Source of the DNA: Patescibacteria group bacterium | GTDB lineage: Bacteria > Patescibacteriota > Minisyncoccia > Phycocordibacterales > UBA2100 | NCBI GenBank assembly: GCA_015491135.1 | Contig: WFWK01000041.1 | Coordinates: 1 to 8,640 of the forward strand | Direction: 5' to 3' | Length of the DNA stretch: 8,640 bases | In this document: positions 1 to 6,064 of the stretch, piece by piece | Layout of the letters: each line of letters starts with the position of its first letter | How positions within the stretch are numbered: position 1 is the first letter of the stretch | Made by a program: the position numbers and the translations under genes | The notes under the pieces: model-generated | The model's input: only the letters and a program-made list of their open reading frames with translations | What the model was told of the DNA's origin: nothing | Database searches by the model: none

Positions 1-380
1 GGTTTGCTGTTTCCCTTAACCGCTTTTAAAACTAAATCCACACTATCTAATAAAGATGAAGAAATCATTGAAACCTCATCAATAATTAAAACTTTTGTTT
101 TGTTAATTTTTTTGTACAAATACTCCTTCTCAAGAATAGCTTCCAGATCCCAAGCGGTAAGTGTTTCTTTTGTTTTGAGTCCGCAAAACGAATGGATGGT
201 CTGACCACCCAAAAAAACGGAGGCCGCTCCGGTTGATGCCGTCTTGGCTGTCGGAATTTTTTTTGATTTTAGATAGTCTATATATCTATTTAAAACATAA
301 GTTTTCCCACTCCCGGGCGCTCCGGTTAAAAAAACGTTTCTTCCGGTTTTTAAAATATTAAGTGCCGTTTTTTGATCCAT
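1..380 (-). CDS. Pif1-like superfamily 1 DNA helicase, N-terminal part (runs off the left edge)
   Basis: This is an ATP-dependent DNA helicase of the Pif1/RecD-like group, which unwinds DNA 5'-3' in replication, recombination or G-quadruplex resolution. The first 126 residues are present and the rest lies beyond base 1. Visible motifs in order are Walker A, LTGAPGSGKT (residues 18-27); motif Ia, KTASTGAASVFLGGQTIHSF (46-65), which is the typical Pif1 signature; and Walker B, VLIIDEVSMI (97-106), with the DE pair. The ATG at 380-378 shares its A with the response-regulator stop (TGATG), a 1-nt overlap that implies translational coupling and fixes the start. It is the last visible gene of the minus-strand operon starting at thiI. 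Motifs III-VI and any C-terminal domain cannot be seen, so the Pif1 versus RecD-like assignment rests on motifs I-II. The family is secure. Confidence 0.9.
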   Translation of the reverse strand, partial: MDQKTALNILKTGRNVFLTGAPGSGKTYVLNRYIDYLKSKKIPTAKTASTGAASVFLGGQTIHSFCGLKTKETLTAWDLEAILEKEYLYKKINKTKVLIIDEVSMISSSLLDSVDLVLKAVKGNSK

Positions 381-835
381 CACTGCATTATATCACGAGG
401 AATATTTACATTAACCGGCGGTTCGCTGTTTTCCTCTATACCCAAGACATCGGAGATTTTGGAGATAATCTCTTGTAAAGGAGTGCTTGATTTTGCAAAA
501 AATCCTTGCACACCAAGTTGGCTGGCCTGCTGTACAAGCGGGTTGTCTTTTTCTAGATTGGTCAAAACCAAAACAGGAATGTTTTTTATTCTTTCATTCT
601 CGTTTGAGCGTATAAACTCCAACAGATCAACTCCGGTACCCAAAGACATGGCCAGATCAGTCAGCACAATATCAAATTCTTCTCTCATAAGAGCCACCAT
701 TGCTTCCTTGCCTGAGTCAACGTGAACAATGTTTGCGCCTGCATTTTGCAAGTGCAAAAGTATCACATCCGCAACAAAAACATCATCTTCAACAAACAAA
801 ATTTTCTTACCCAATAAAATCAATTTATCATTCAT
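380..835 (-). CDS. Receiver-only response regulator (CheY-like)
   Basis: A single REC domain of 151 residues with no output domain. The acidic pocket is E16-D17-D18 in ILFVEDD, the phospho-acceptor is D60 in IVLTDLAMS, the switch threonine is T92 in PVLVLTN and the conserved lysine is K115 in GFFAKSS. All catalytic positions are therefore intact and phosphorylation is expected. After the REC fold there are only about 20 residues, ending in a short Pro/Asn-rich tail with no DNA-binding domain, so it should act by protein-protein contact. Its ATG overlaps the MscS stop by 4 nt (ATGA) and its stop overlaps the helicase start by 1 nt. No histidine kinase lies in the window, so it is an orphan regulator. 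The partner and output are unknown; placement between a mechanosensitive channel and a helicase is the only clue. Confidence 0.92.
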   Translation of the reverse strand: MNDKLILLGKKILFVEDDVFVADVILLHLQNAGANIVHVDSGKEAMVALMREEFDIVLTDLAMSLGTGVDLLEFIRSNENERIKNIPVLVLTNLEKDNPLVQQASQLGVQGFFAKSSTPLQEIISKISDVLGIEENSEPPVNVNIPRDIMQ

Positions 836-1875
836 GAGCTTTTGTTAGTGTTAAAAATATTAACGTCAATTTTCTGATAAGGAATCTCAATATTTGCCTT
901 CCTGAATTCTTCCAAAATTCTTTTATTTATCTTGGATCTCACACCTCTTTTGGAAGGATCTGCAATCCAAACTCTCAACTCTAAATCCAAAGACGAGGCT
1001 CCGAAATTTAAAAACATGACTTTCGGCTCCGGATCATCACAAACTTCTTCAAACTCAGACGCTATTTTTAACAAGATTTCCTCTGCTTGGTTTATATCAG
1101 TATCATAAGATACACCAATAGGAATTTTCAATCTTATTTTTTTATCCGTTTTTGTGCCGGTTTCATTTGCTATTTTACTATTTCCCATAGCTGAGTTTGG
1201 TATTGTTATCTCTATTCCGTCAAATGTCTTTATTCTGGTTGAACGAAGACCAACTTCAATCACTTTACCTTTCTCACCCGAATCTAACACTATAATATCC
1301 CCAACTTTATACGGAGCGTCAGCCAAAATAAAAATTCCGGAAATCAAATTTGCCAGAGTGTCTTTCGCGGCAAAACCAACAGCAATACCAACTATTCCGG
1401 CTGAAGCTAACCAAGCGGTAAGAGAAATTCCCCAAACAAAAAACAAAAAGTAAACTGCCAAAGCCCAAATCAGAACCAAAAAAATATTTCTAAACAAAGG
1501 AAGTGTCGCCTTGTTTACAAAGCCTTTGTTTTTCTCGGCAACAAAAGAAAGTATCACAGATGAGGCTTTAGTAAGCGGACGCACCCAAAGTAAAATCAAA
1601 ACTGAAACCGAAACCGAAGAGAAAAATCCTCCGGCGGGCAAATTAAAAACATTTGCTTTTAAAATAAAAATCAATCCGCCAAAAATCAAAGTCCAAAACA
1701 CAGGCGGTCTTACTATTTCAAACAGTTTGTCATCCAAGTCGGTTTTTGTCTTTTTTGTAATTAAAGAGAGAATATAGAAAATAATCGGAGTTAAAACAGA
1801 CGCTACTGCAAACAATCCCAAAAAAATAAACAAGCCTAAAAAAATACTACTGTTTAACAACGTCTCAGCATTCAT
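832..1875 (-). CDS. Small-conductance mechanosensitive channel, MscS family
   Basis: A membrane-tension-gated channel that releases solutes on hypo-osmotic shock. In 347 residues I see about five hydrophobic segments (roughly 11-39, 57-73, 86-112, 125-150 and 153-184). The last is the Gly/Ala-rich pore helix, containing SAGIVGIAVGFAAKDTLANL (158-177). The beta domain follows at about 188-237, with VGDIIVLDSGEKGKVIEVGL and the typical ending TIPNSAM (224-230). The C-terminal alpha/beta domain ends near IPYQKIDV (331-338), like the IPFPQ..V end of the family. It is longer than E. coli MscS (286 aa) because of two extra N-terminal helices, as is common in the family. The ATG at 1875 overlaps the preceding stop as ATGA, and no Shine-Dalgarno is needed if translation is coupled. 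The family is secure; a gene name such as ynaI or mscM would be a guess. Confidence 0.95.
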   Translation of the reverse strand: MNAETLLNSSIFLGLFIFLGLFAVASVLTPIIFYILSLITKKTKTDLDDKLFEIVRPPVFWTLIFGGLIFILKANVFNLPAGGFFSSVSVSVLILLWVRPLTKASSVILSFVAEKNKGFVNKATLPLFRNIFLVLIWALAVYFLFFVWGISLTAWLASAGIVGIAVGFAAKDTLANLISGIFILADAPYKVGDIIVLDSGEKGKVIEVGLRSTRIKTFDGIEITIPNSAMGNSKIANETGTKTDKKIRLKIPIGVSYDTDINQAEEILLKIASEFEEVCDDPEPKVMFLNFGASSLDLELRVWIADPSKRGVRSKINKRILEEFRKANIEIPYQKIDVNIFNTNKSS

Positions 1876-2228
1876 ACAAAATAGTTTAACAAATAATGGA
1901 GCAAGATGGCAACAGTTAAAAATCCTGAGACCACAAGCAACACCCTAAAATGAAGAATTCCGATTAAAAACAAAAAAGCAAGTGGCCAAAGAATAACTGA
2001 CAAAACAAAGACAATGAGCAATCCGAGTTGCACAAATATGCTTAAAACAACGACAAAAAGAAACAGTAAAGCAAGCAACAAAAAAGACAGAAAAACTTTA
2101 AACTTTTGATGCCAAAAAACTTTCTCAGGAGGTAAATTTGAAAATGGTATAATCTGCTTTTTAAAAAACTCAAACCACAAGCCGGCAAGCAAAAACAAAA
2201 CAAATGTTTCAACTAACAGAATCAACAT
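1872..2228 (-). CDS. Small hydrophobic membrane protein of unknown function
   Basis: Not recognised. The 118 residues are almost entirely Leu/Val/Phe/Ile and form about four membrane segments (roughly 1-18, 43-66, 68-92 and 95-115). One polar loop (about 20-42) carries FFKK, a PP pair and an HQK patch. I see no cysteine pair, catalytic signature or lipoprotein motif. I chose ATG 2228 over the in-frame TTG at 2234 because it shares one base with the upstream stop (TAATG), the same junction seen between the response regulator and helicase. The stop overlaps the MscS start by 4 nt. Position between a SanA/YdcF-like protein and MscS suggests an envelope role or an accessory to the channel, but this is inference from context only. 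The unbroken reading frame and perfect overlaps make a real gene likely. Confidence 0.75.
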   Translation of the reverse strand: MLILLVETFVLFLLAGLWFEFFKKQIIPFSNLPPEKVFWHQKFKVFLSFLLLALLFLFVVVLSIFVQLGLLIVFVLSVILWPLAFLFLIGILHFRVLLVVSGFLTVAILLHYLLNYFV

Positions 2229-2815
2229 TACCAAATTATACCAAATTTCAGCGCAAATATGCGAGCAACGTAATAGACAATAGCAACAGTCTCACGCAGT
2301 ACAAGCTGCAATTCATCTTTCGGTGTTCCTTTTTTGTAGTCGCTACTTACCGTCTCCCCTTTGAGCCCCAACAGTTTTGAGGCAATGGCAATTCTTGCCA
2401 AATGAAAATCATTGGAAACAAAAATGTAGTTTTTGCTTTTATCAAGATTAACCAGTGTCTCGAAAGTTGAGAATCCTTGATAATCCGTTTTTATATCCTC
2501 TTTTTTAACCCCGTTTTTTATCGCTTCTTTTTTCATTACATCAACCTCATGTGCTCCAAAAACGGAAGGGGCGCCGGATAAAACCAAGCAATTTGACAGT
2601 CCGCTTTTGTAAAGAGCACTTGCCTTGGCAACTCTATCAACTATAGCTCTGGATGGTTTTGCCCCGGGAGCAACAGAGGCGCCAAAGACAACTATACAAT
2701 CACTTTTTTGTGTTGTTTCGTTTCCGTAATTGAGCATAATAAAAAACAAAAGAGATCCAAAAACAAAAGCGCCCGCACCGACAATGATAAAAAATGTTTT
2801 CTTAAAAGTTTTCAT
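2228..2815 (-). CDS. SanA/YdcF-like (DUF218) membrane-anchored protein
   Basis: A 195-residue protein with a basic N-terminus and one membrane anchor (about 7-28), followed by a DUF218-type alpha/beta domain. Family marks are VVFGAS (42-47), the RAIVDRVAKASALYKSG stretch (56-72), LVLSGAP (77-83), E90 with VMKKEA, the STFET turn (116-120), VSNDFHLAR (133-141, matching the family VTS-x-x-H-x-x-R) and RE at 174-175. Relatives (SanA, ElyC, YdcF) are linked to envelope or peptidoglycan and lipid-carrier functions, but no reaction is firmly set for most members. The anchor orientation suggests that the domain lies outside the membrane. ATG 2815 lies 14 nt inside the end of thiI. Starting at the next methionine (residue 27) would delete the anchor, so the upstream start is preferred. 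Confidence 0.85.
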   Translation of the reverse strand: MKTFKKTFFIIVGAGAFVFGSLLFFIMLNYGNETTQKSDCIVVFGASVAPGAKPSRAIVDRVAKASALYKSGLSNCLVLSGAPSVFGAHEVDVMKKEAIKNGVKKEDIKTDYQGFSTFETLVNLDKSKNYIFVSNDFHLARIAIASKLLGLKGETVSSDYKKGTPKDELQLVLRETVAIVYYVARIFALKFGIIW

Positions 2816-3959
2816 TTTTTATAGTCAACTTCTCTGTCTGCAAAAGTGCTTCTTGTATCAACTCTTGCAAAGGGTAATTTTTCTCCGCTTTTAGTACTTC
2901 ATCCAACTTTGCTTTTGTCTCCGGATGTTTTGGCACAAACAAAGAACAAGTATCTTCACAATCTTGCGCGGAGATATCATACATTCCAAGTTTTTGCGAA
3001 AGTTCAATTATTTCATGTTTTGAACTCCCGGAGAGTGGACGCAAAACAGGTAAAGAAGTTGCCTGCTCTACGGCTCTTAAATTCTCTAAGGTTTGGCTTG
3101 CAACTTGCCCGACCGACTCGCCAGTTATTATAGCTTGCGCGCCTTCTTTGTTTGCGATTTCCTCTACCACCGTCATCATAAAACGCCTTAAAAGAATAAG
3201 ACGTAATTTCTCCGGAGCGGATTTTGCTATGGTCTGCATAGCGACTAAAGTCGGCACCAAAAAAAGGCGTAATTCCCCAGAATAAAGAGATAAAATTTTA
3301 AGAAGCTCTTTAACTTTTTCTATAGCCTCTTTTGGAGTTTTTGGCATTCCGTGAAAATGCACCGCAAGTGGGGTAACACCGCGTAAAATCATTTTGTAAG
3401 TTGCAACCGGTGAGTCAAAACCGCCCGATATAAGAGAGATTGCTTTGCCTGACACACCAGCAGGAAGCCCTCCCAGGCCTTTTTGTTTTTTATAAATTAA
3501 AATTTTGTCGTGTAAAATTTCAATGAAAATCAGCAAATCCGGATTTTTTAATTTAACCGGTAACTCTCTTTTGTAGTGTTCAAAAACCGCCTCGCCCACC
3601 TCCCTTTCAACTTCCTGTGAGGTTTTTGGAAAATTTTTATCCACTCTTTTGGCGCGCACGGCAAAAGATTCGGGATTTTCTTCACAAGCTACAATGTCTA
3701 TCGCAAATTGTTTTATCTTCTCAAAATCTTCTTTAGCAAAGGAGGTGCCAACACCAAAAGAGCTTACTCCCGGGGTGAAAAGCAATTTCTCTGAAGCTCC
3801 CTCTTCCGGGTTGTAGATTATAATTCTCCCCCATTCGTTTTTAACGGAACTCTCTTTAAGTCTCTTTTTTAAATCTGAGACCAACGCACTTTCAAAAAAA
3901 GACCTGTTTTTGCCTTTTAAGCCTATTTCATCGTAGTGGACAACCAGAATTTTTTTCAT
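2802..3959 (-). CDS. thiI: tRNA 4-thiouridine synthase ThiI (no rhodanese domain)
   Basis: This enzyme activates U8 of tRNA with ATP and inserts sulfur to form s4U, a near-UV sensor; in some bacteria it also feeds thiazole synthesis. The 385 residues comprise an N-terminal ferredoxin-like domain starting VVHYDEIGLKGKNR (6-19), a THUMP domain (about 55-165, with VDKNFPKTSQEVEREVG at 106-122), then the PP-loop ATPase with LISGGFDSP (176-184) and GESVGQVASQT (280-290). The C-terminal rhodanese domain of E. coli ThiI (482 aa) is absent, as in the short Bacillus-type enzymes. C334 and C338 in AQDCEDTCSLF lie at the family's conserved catalytic-cysteine region, so C338 probably corresponds to E. 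coli C344. It is the first gene of the six-gene minus-strand operon and has a -10-like hexamer 6 nt before the ATG. A cysteine desulfurase partner is not in the window. Confidence 0.95.
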   Translation of the reverse strand: MKKILVVHYDEIGLKGKNRSFFESALVSDLKKRLKESSVKNEWGRIIIYNPEEGASEKLLFTPGVSSFGVGTSFAKEDFEKIKQFAIDIVACEENPESFAVRAKRVDKNFPKTSQEVEREVGEAVFEHYKRELPVKLKNPDLLIFIEILHDKILIYKKQKGLGGLPAGVSGKAISLISGGFDSPVATYKMILRGVTPLAVHFHGMPKTPKEAIEKVKELLKILSLYSGELRLFLVPTLVAMQTIAKSAPEKLRLILLRRFMMTVVEEIANKEGAQAIITGESVGQVASQTLENLRAVEQATSLPVLRPLSGSSKHEIIELSQKLGMYDISAQDCEDTCSLFVPKHPETKAKLDEVLKAEKNYPLQELIQEALLQTEKLTIKNENF

Positions 3960-3965
3960 AAGTTT

Positions 3966-3993
3966 AAGTTAACCACTTTTGTATAAAAGTCAA
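3966..3993 (-). promoter_or_regulatory. Putative thiI operon promoter (leaderless)
   Basis: On the minus strand, TTGACT (3993-3988) and TAACTT (3971-3966) are separated by 16 nt, and the hexamer ends 6 nt before the thiI ATG. The -10 is a poor match alone (3 of 6); it is accepted because the same spacing recurs at the other gene heads. A 6-bp inverted repeat ACTTTT-GTAT-AAAAGT (3975-3990) fills the spacer and could be an operator. An alternative -35, TTGATA, lies at 4010-4005 within the neighbouring hairpin, but its spacing to TATACA is 19 nt. Confidence 0.4.
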
Positions 3994-3996
3994 CCA

Positions 3997-4016
3997 AGCC
4001 CTTTTATCAAAGGGCT
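3997..4016. repeat. Intergenic hairpin, copy 1 of a dispersed element
   Basis: A perfect 8-bp inverted repeat: AGCCCTTT (3997-4004), loop TATC, AAAGGGCT (4009-4016). The 14-base string AGCCCTTTTATCAA recurs in the hairpin at 5639-5667 in the same orientation. On the minus strand it contains TTGATA, a near-perfect -35. It lies between the divergent thiI and corA promoters, so it is unlikely to be a simple terminator for a gene in this window. Confidence 0.6.
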
Positions 4017-4020
4017 CGGC

Positions 4021-4127
4021 TCGGCTTGCCGAGCTCTAAGTGAAGCTTAGGGCTCGGCTTGCCAAGCTCTAAGTGAAACTTAGGGCTCGGCTTGCCAAGC
4101 TCTAAGTGAAACTTAGGGCTCGGCTTG
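4021..4127. repeat. 33-bp tandem repeat, three full copies plus a partial fourth
   Basis: Units occupy 4021-4053, 4054-4086 and 4087-4119, with 8 further bases (TCGGCTTG, 4120-4127). Units 2 and 3 are identical; unit 1 differs at two places (G at 4031 and 4045, A in the others). Each unit starts TCGGCTTGCC and ends CTTAGGGC. Two overlapping palindromes are present: GCTCGGC-TT-GCCGAGC (4019-4034, perfect only in unit 1), and AGCTCTAAG with CTTAGGGCT around a 5-nt loop (4032-4054, recurring in each unit with one G-T pair). They share the bases AGC, so both cannot form at once. The array sits upstream of both flanking promoters, hence probably outside both transcripts. There are no spacers, so it is not CRISPR. 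Confidence 0.9.
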
Positions 4128-4153
4128 TTTGGGCGCAACTCTAGTGTTAAACT
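4125..4153 (+). promoter_or_regulatory. Putative corA promoter (leaderless)
   Basis: TTGTTT (4125-4130), a 17-nt spacer, then TAAACT (4148-4153, 4 of 6 to consensus), ending 6 nt before the corA ATG. No Shine-Dalgarno is possible in the six remaining bases. The -35 starts in the last bases of the truncated fourth tandem repeat. The same TTGTTT-17-hexamer-6 layout is found before rmuC. Confidence 0.5.
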
Positions 4154-4159
4154 TCTAAC

Positions 4160-5083
4160 ATGTTGGTTTATCTGTACAAATCATTGAAAGACAACAAAAT
4201 ACGGAAATTAAAATCTCCCAAAAAAGGAGCGTGGATTTTTGCATATGAGCTTTCAAGTGAAGATTTGAAAACCTTGGAAGAGCTGGGATTTGATGAAGAT
4301 ATTCTTGAAGATGCCACAGACTATTTTGAGGTTCCGCGTTTTGAGTATTTTGACAATATCTTATATCTTTTTACACGTTATCCGGTAGAGGCAAAAAGCG
4401 GTGAACTCTCAACCGCCCCGCTTATGATTGCAATTTCAAATGATTTTTTACTCACCGTCTCGCACAAAAAACCCGAATTTTTGGATGACTTTGCCCACTC
4501 CAGAGCAGAGTTTGTCACTACACAAAAAATGAAAGCGCTTCTTCTTATAGTGGATAAAATCGTTCACCTCTACGATAGGTCTCTGATGAAAATTCGCAAA
4601 AAACTTATTCGCTTTTTCGGAAAAGTTGAAAATGTCTCAGAGTCAGACCTTAAAGAGATTTTATCAATAGAAAGCAAACTGGCAGACTATATCTCCGCTC
4701 TGGTGCCAACCTTTAACGCTTTAACTGAGATGATAGGCAAAAAGCGAGTAGTGACTTTACACAAAGACGATGTTGAAATACTGGAGGACCTACTGCAAGA
4801 CATAAGCCAAAGTACAGATACGGCAAGAAACATTATCAAAACTGCCAACAATATACGCTCGGCGCATGAGGTTATTTTGGGTCATCAACTAAATGCCACA
4901 ATGAAGACTTTGACGGCCCTTACGATAATCTTTACCGTTCCCACCATTATGACCGGACTTTTTGGAATGAACACTTGGTTGCCGTTTTCAGAGGGACCAT
5001 CTTCTTTTTGGGCTGTTATTTTAATTACAACCTCAATAGCGCTCGTTATTGCAAAATTCTTTATGAAGAAAAACTGGTTGTAG
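4160..5083 (+). CDS. corA: CorA family magnesium/divalent cation transporter
   Basis: A pentameric channel-like transporter for Mg2+ (also Co2+ or Ni2+ in some members) in the cytoplasmic membrane. In 307 residues, an N-terminal cytoplasmic alpha/beta domain (about 1-110, with ILEDATDYFEVPRFEYFDNI at 48-67, matching the family's LEDAL...EVPKIE..DD) is followed by the long stalk helices (about 115-248), then two membrane helices at about 249-268 and 283-303. The selectivity motif GMN is intact at 269-271 (MTGLFGMNTW), and the protein ends in the usual basic tail KKNWL. Length is normal for the family. It is the only plus-strand gene in the window and is convergent with the DNA glycosylase, with a 10-nt gap and no visible terminator. 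Members vary in ion preference, so the substrate is inferred. Confidence 0.94.
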   Translation: MLVYLYKSLKDNKIRKLKSPKKGAWIFAYELSSEDLKTLEELGFDEDILEDATDYFEVPRFEYFDNILYLFTRYPVEAKSGELSTAPLMIAISNDFLLTVSHKKPEFLDDFAHSRAEFVTTQKMKALLLIVDKIVHLYDRSLMKIRKKLIRFFGKVENVSESDLKEILSIESKLADYISALVPTFNALTEMIGKKRVVTLHKDDVEILEDLLQDISQSTDTARNIIKTANNIRSAHEVILGHQLNATMKTLTALTIIFTVPTIMTGLFGMNTWLPFSEGPSSFWAVILITTSIALVIAKFFMKKNWL

Positions 5084-5093
5084 TTGTTCCATA

Positions 5094-5621
5094 CTAAATT
5101 TTCGCTTTAAATCGCAATGGGGCTTTTCGCCATTTTTCTGAAGCATAATCTATGCCAATTCTCGGCAAACTTTCAAATGCCGGTTCTTCATCTCCTTTCT
5201 CTATCCAGAGGCCGTGTTTTGGAGAAATTGCAACTCCGTTAAATTCTCTATCAATTTGCAAAGCCGAGGTTAACTTTGCCGGCCCTTTAAAATCAACAGT
5301 CTCTCTTATCAAAACTGCCCCCGCCTTGCCTTTTTGCTCGGTTACCACATTTAACATATTGTGCATACCGTAGATTAAATATACATACCATACACCGGGG
5401 CTTTCAAACATAATTTTTGAACGACTTGTTTTTCCAAAGCGGGCGTGTGATGCCTCGTCTTTTTCATCAAGGTAGGCTTCTGTCTCAGTTATTACACTTT
5501 TTAAAACGGTATTACCGATTTTTCTGCACAAAAAGCTCCCGAGCAGGTCTTGTGCAACCTCTTGAGTTGAACGCGCAAAAAAACTTTTATCCAAAACATT
5601 AGACTTGTTCCCATGCAACAC
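5094..5621 (-). CDS. DNA-3-methyladenine glycosylase, AAG/MPG type
   Basis: A monofunctional glycosylase that removes alkylated or deaminated purines (3-methyladenine, hypoxanthine, ethenoadenine) to start base excision repair. All active-site positions known from human AAG can be matched in this 175-residue protein: catalytic E48 in TETEAY (human E125), intercalating and stacking residues Y50 (Y127), H59 (H136) and Y81 (Y159) in YVYLIYGM, N91 (N169) and R106 in VLIRE (R182). GPAKLTSAL (113-121) and RKAPLRF (165-171) are further family motifs. It is slightly shorter than usual, mainly at the N-terminus. No ATG is available. I use GTG 5621 because an in-frame TAA lies just upstream and TAAAAT ends exactly 6 nt before it, as at other gene heads here. 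TTG at 5618 or 5594 (just before DKSFFAR) remains possible. Confidence 0.93.
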   Translation of the reverse strand: MLHGNKSNVLDKSFFARSTQEVAQDLLGSFLCRKIGNTVLKSVITETEAYLDEKDEASHARFGKTSRSKIMFESPGVWYVYLIYGMHNMLNVVTEQKGKAGAVLIRETVDFKGPAKLTSALQIDREFNGVAISPKHGLWIEKGDEEPAFESLPRIGIDYASEKWRKAPLRFKAKI

Positions 5622-5627
5622 AAAAGT

Positions 5628-5655
5628 ATTTTAGGCAACTGAGCCCTTTTATCAA
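5628..5655 (-). promoter_or_regulatory. Putative promoter of the DNA glycosylase gene (leaderless)
   Basis: TTGATA (5655-5650, 5 of 6 to TTGACA), a 16-nt spacer and TAAAAT (5633-5628, 5 of 6), ending 6 nt before the GTG start. This is one of the best promoter matches in the window. The -35 lies in the loop of the hairpin at 5639-5667. Confidence 0.6.
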
Positions 5656-5667
5656 GAGGGGGCTCAG
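5639..5667 (-). repeat. Intergenic hairpin, copy 2; possible rplU terminator overlapping the next promoter
   Basis: The arms CTGAGCCC (5639-5646) and GGGCTCAG (5660-5667) pair perfectly over 8 bp, with a 13-nt loop. It lies 27 nt after the rplU stop, where a terminator would be expected, but on the minus strand it is followed by TTGCCTAAAAT rather than a T-run, so intrinsic termination would be weak. It shares AGCCCTTTTATCAA with the hairpin at 3997-4016. Confidence 0.5.
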
Positions 5668-5694
5668 TAAACAAAGCGCTAGTTGAGATACCTC

Positions 5695-6006
5695 TTACTT
5701 GATTGCAGAGATTTTAACGCGAGAGTAAGGTTGTCTGTGGCCGTATTTTCTGAAGTATCTGCTTTTTGCTCTAAAGCGTATAACATGCAATTTTTTATCT
5801 CTTCCTTGTTCAAGCACTTCAGCTTCAACTTTTGCCCCCTCTACTGTTGGAGAGCCGACAGAGATATCTTTCTCATCAAAAACAAGCAAAACATCATCAA
5901 AAACAACCTTTTCGCCCTCTTTTGCATTTAATTTTTCCACCTTTAAAACATCACCTTCTTGCACAAGGTATTGCTTGCCACCTGTTTTTATAACTGCTGT
6001 TTTCAT
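5695..6006 (-). CDS. rplU: 50S ribosomal protein L21
   Basis: A 23S rRNA-binding protein of the large subunit, at the usual length (103 residues). The N-terminus AVIKTGGKQYLVQEGDVLKV (4-23) and the C-terminal GHRQPYSRVKI (89-99) are diagnostic. The central stretch GAKVEAEVLEQGRDKKLHV has the standard L21 pattern. The basic RFRAKSRYFRKYGHRQ region makes the rRNA contact in this family. In most bacteria rpmA (L27) follows directly; here the next gene is a DNA glycosylase, so the pair is split. The gene has its own promoter-like sequence and the ATG has no Shine-Dalgarno. rsmI lies 58 bases upstream. Confidence 0.97.
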   Translation of the reverse strand: MKTAVIKTGGKQYLVQEGDVLKVEKLNAKEGEKVVFDDVLLVFDEKDISVGSPTVEGAKVEAEVLEQGRDKKLHVIRFRAKSRYFRKYGHRQPYSRVKISAIK

Positions 6007-6013
6007 AGCCGAT

Positions 6014-6041
6014 ATACTACTACAAATAAATAAAAACTCAA
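6014..6041 (-). promoter_or_regulatory. Putative rplU promoter (leaderless)
   Basis: TTGAGT (6041-6036, 4 of 6), a 16-nt spacer and TAGTAT (6019-6014, 4 of 6), ending 7 nt before the ATG. The alternative hexamer TATATC (6015-6010) ends only 3 nt before the start. The T-rich spacer would favour melting. It is supported mainly by the recurring distance to the start codon. Confidence 0.45.
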
Positions 6042-6064
6042 GTTAAACACTTTTTATATTTCAC

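Noticed and set aside
372..725. Plus-strand open frame of 117 codons opposite the response regulator
   Set aside because: It is antisense to a secure REC domain, with no domain, ribosome site or promoter. The same holds for the other plus-strand frames over mscS, thiI, rsmI and rmuC.
380..1875. TGA recoded as glycine (as in Gracilibacteria-type lineages)
   Set aside because: TGA ends the response regulator, MscS and the small membrane protein exactly at overlaps with the next start, so it acts as a stop.
2229..2234. TTG start of the small membrane protein
   Set aside because: The ATG two codons later forms a TAATG junction like another one in this operon.
4021..4127. CRISPR array
   Set aside because: The repeats are directly adjacent with no unique spacers, and no cas genes are present.
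6020..6056. Terminator between rsmI and rplU
   Set aside because: Only a 4-bp AAGT/ACTT stem is seen before the T-rich stretch, which is better read as the rplU promoter spacer.
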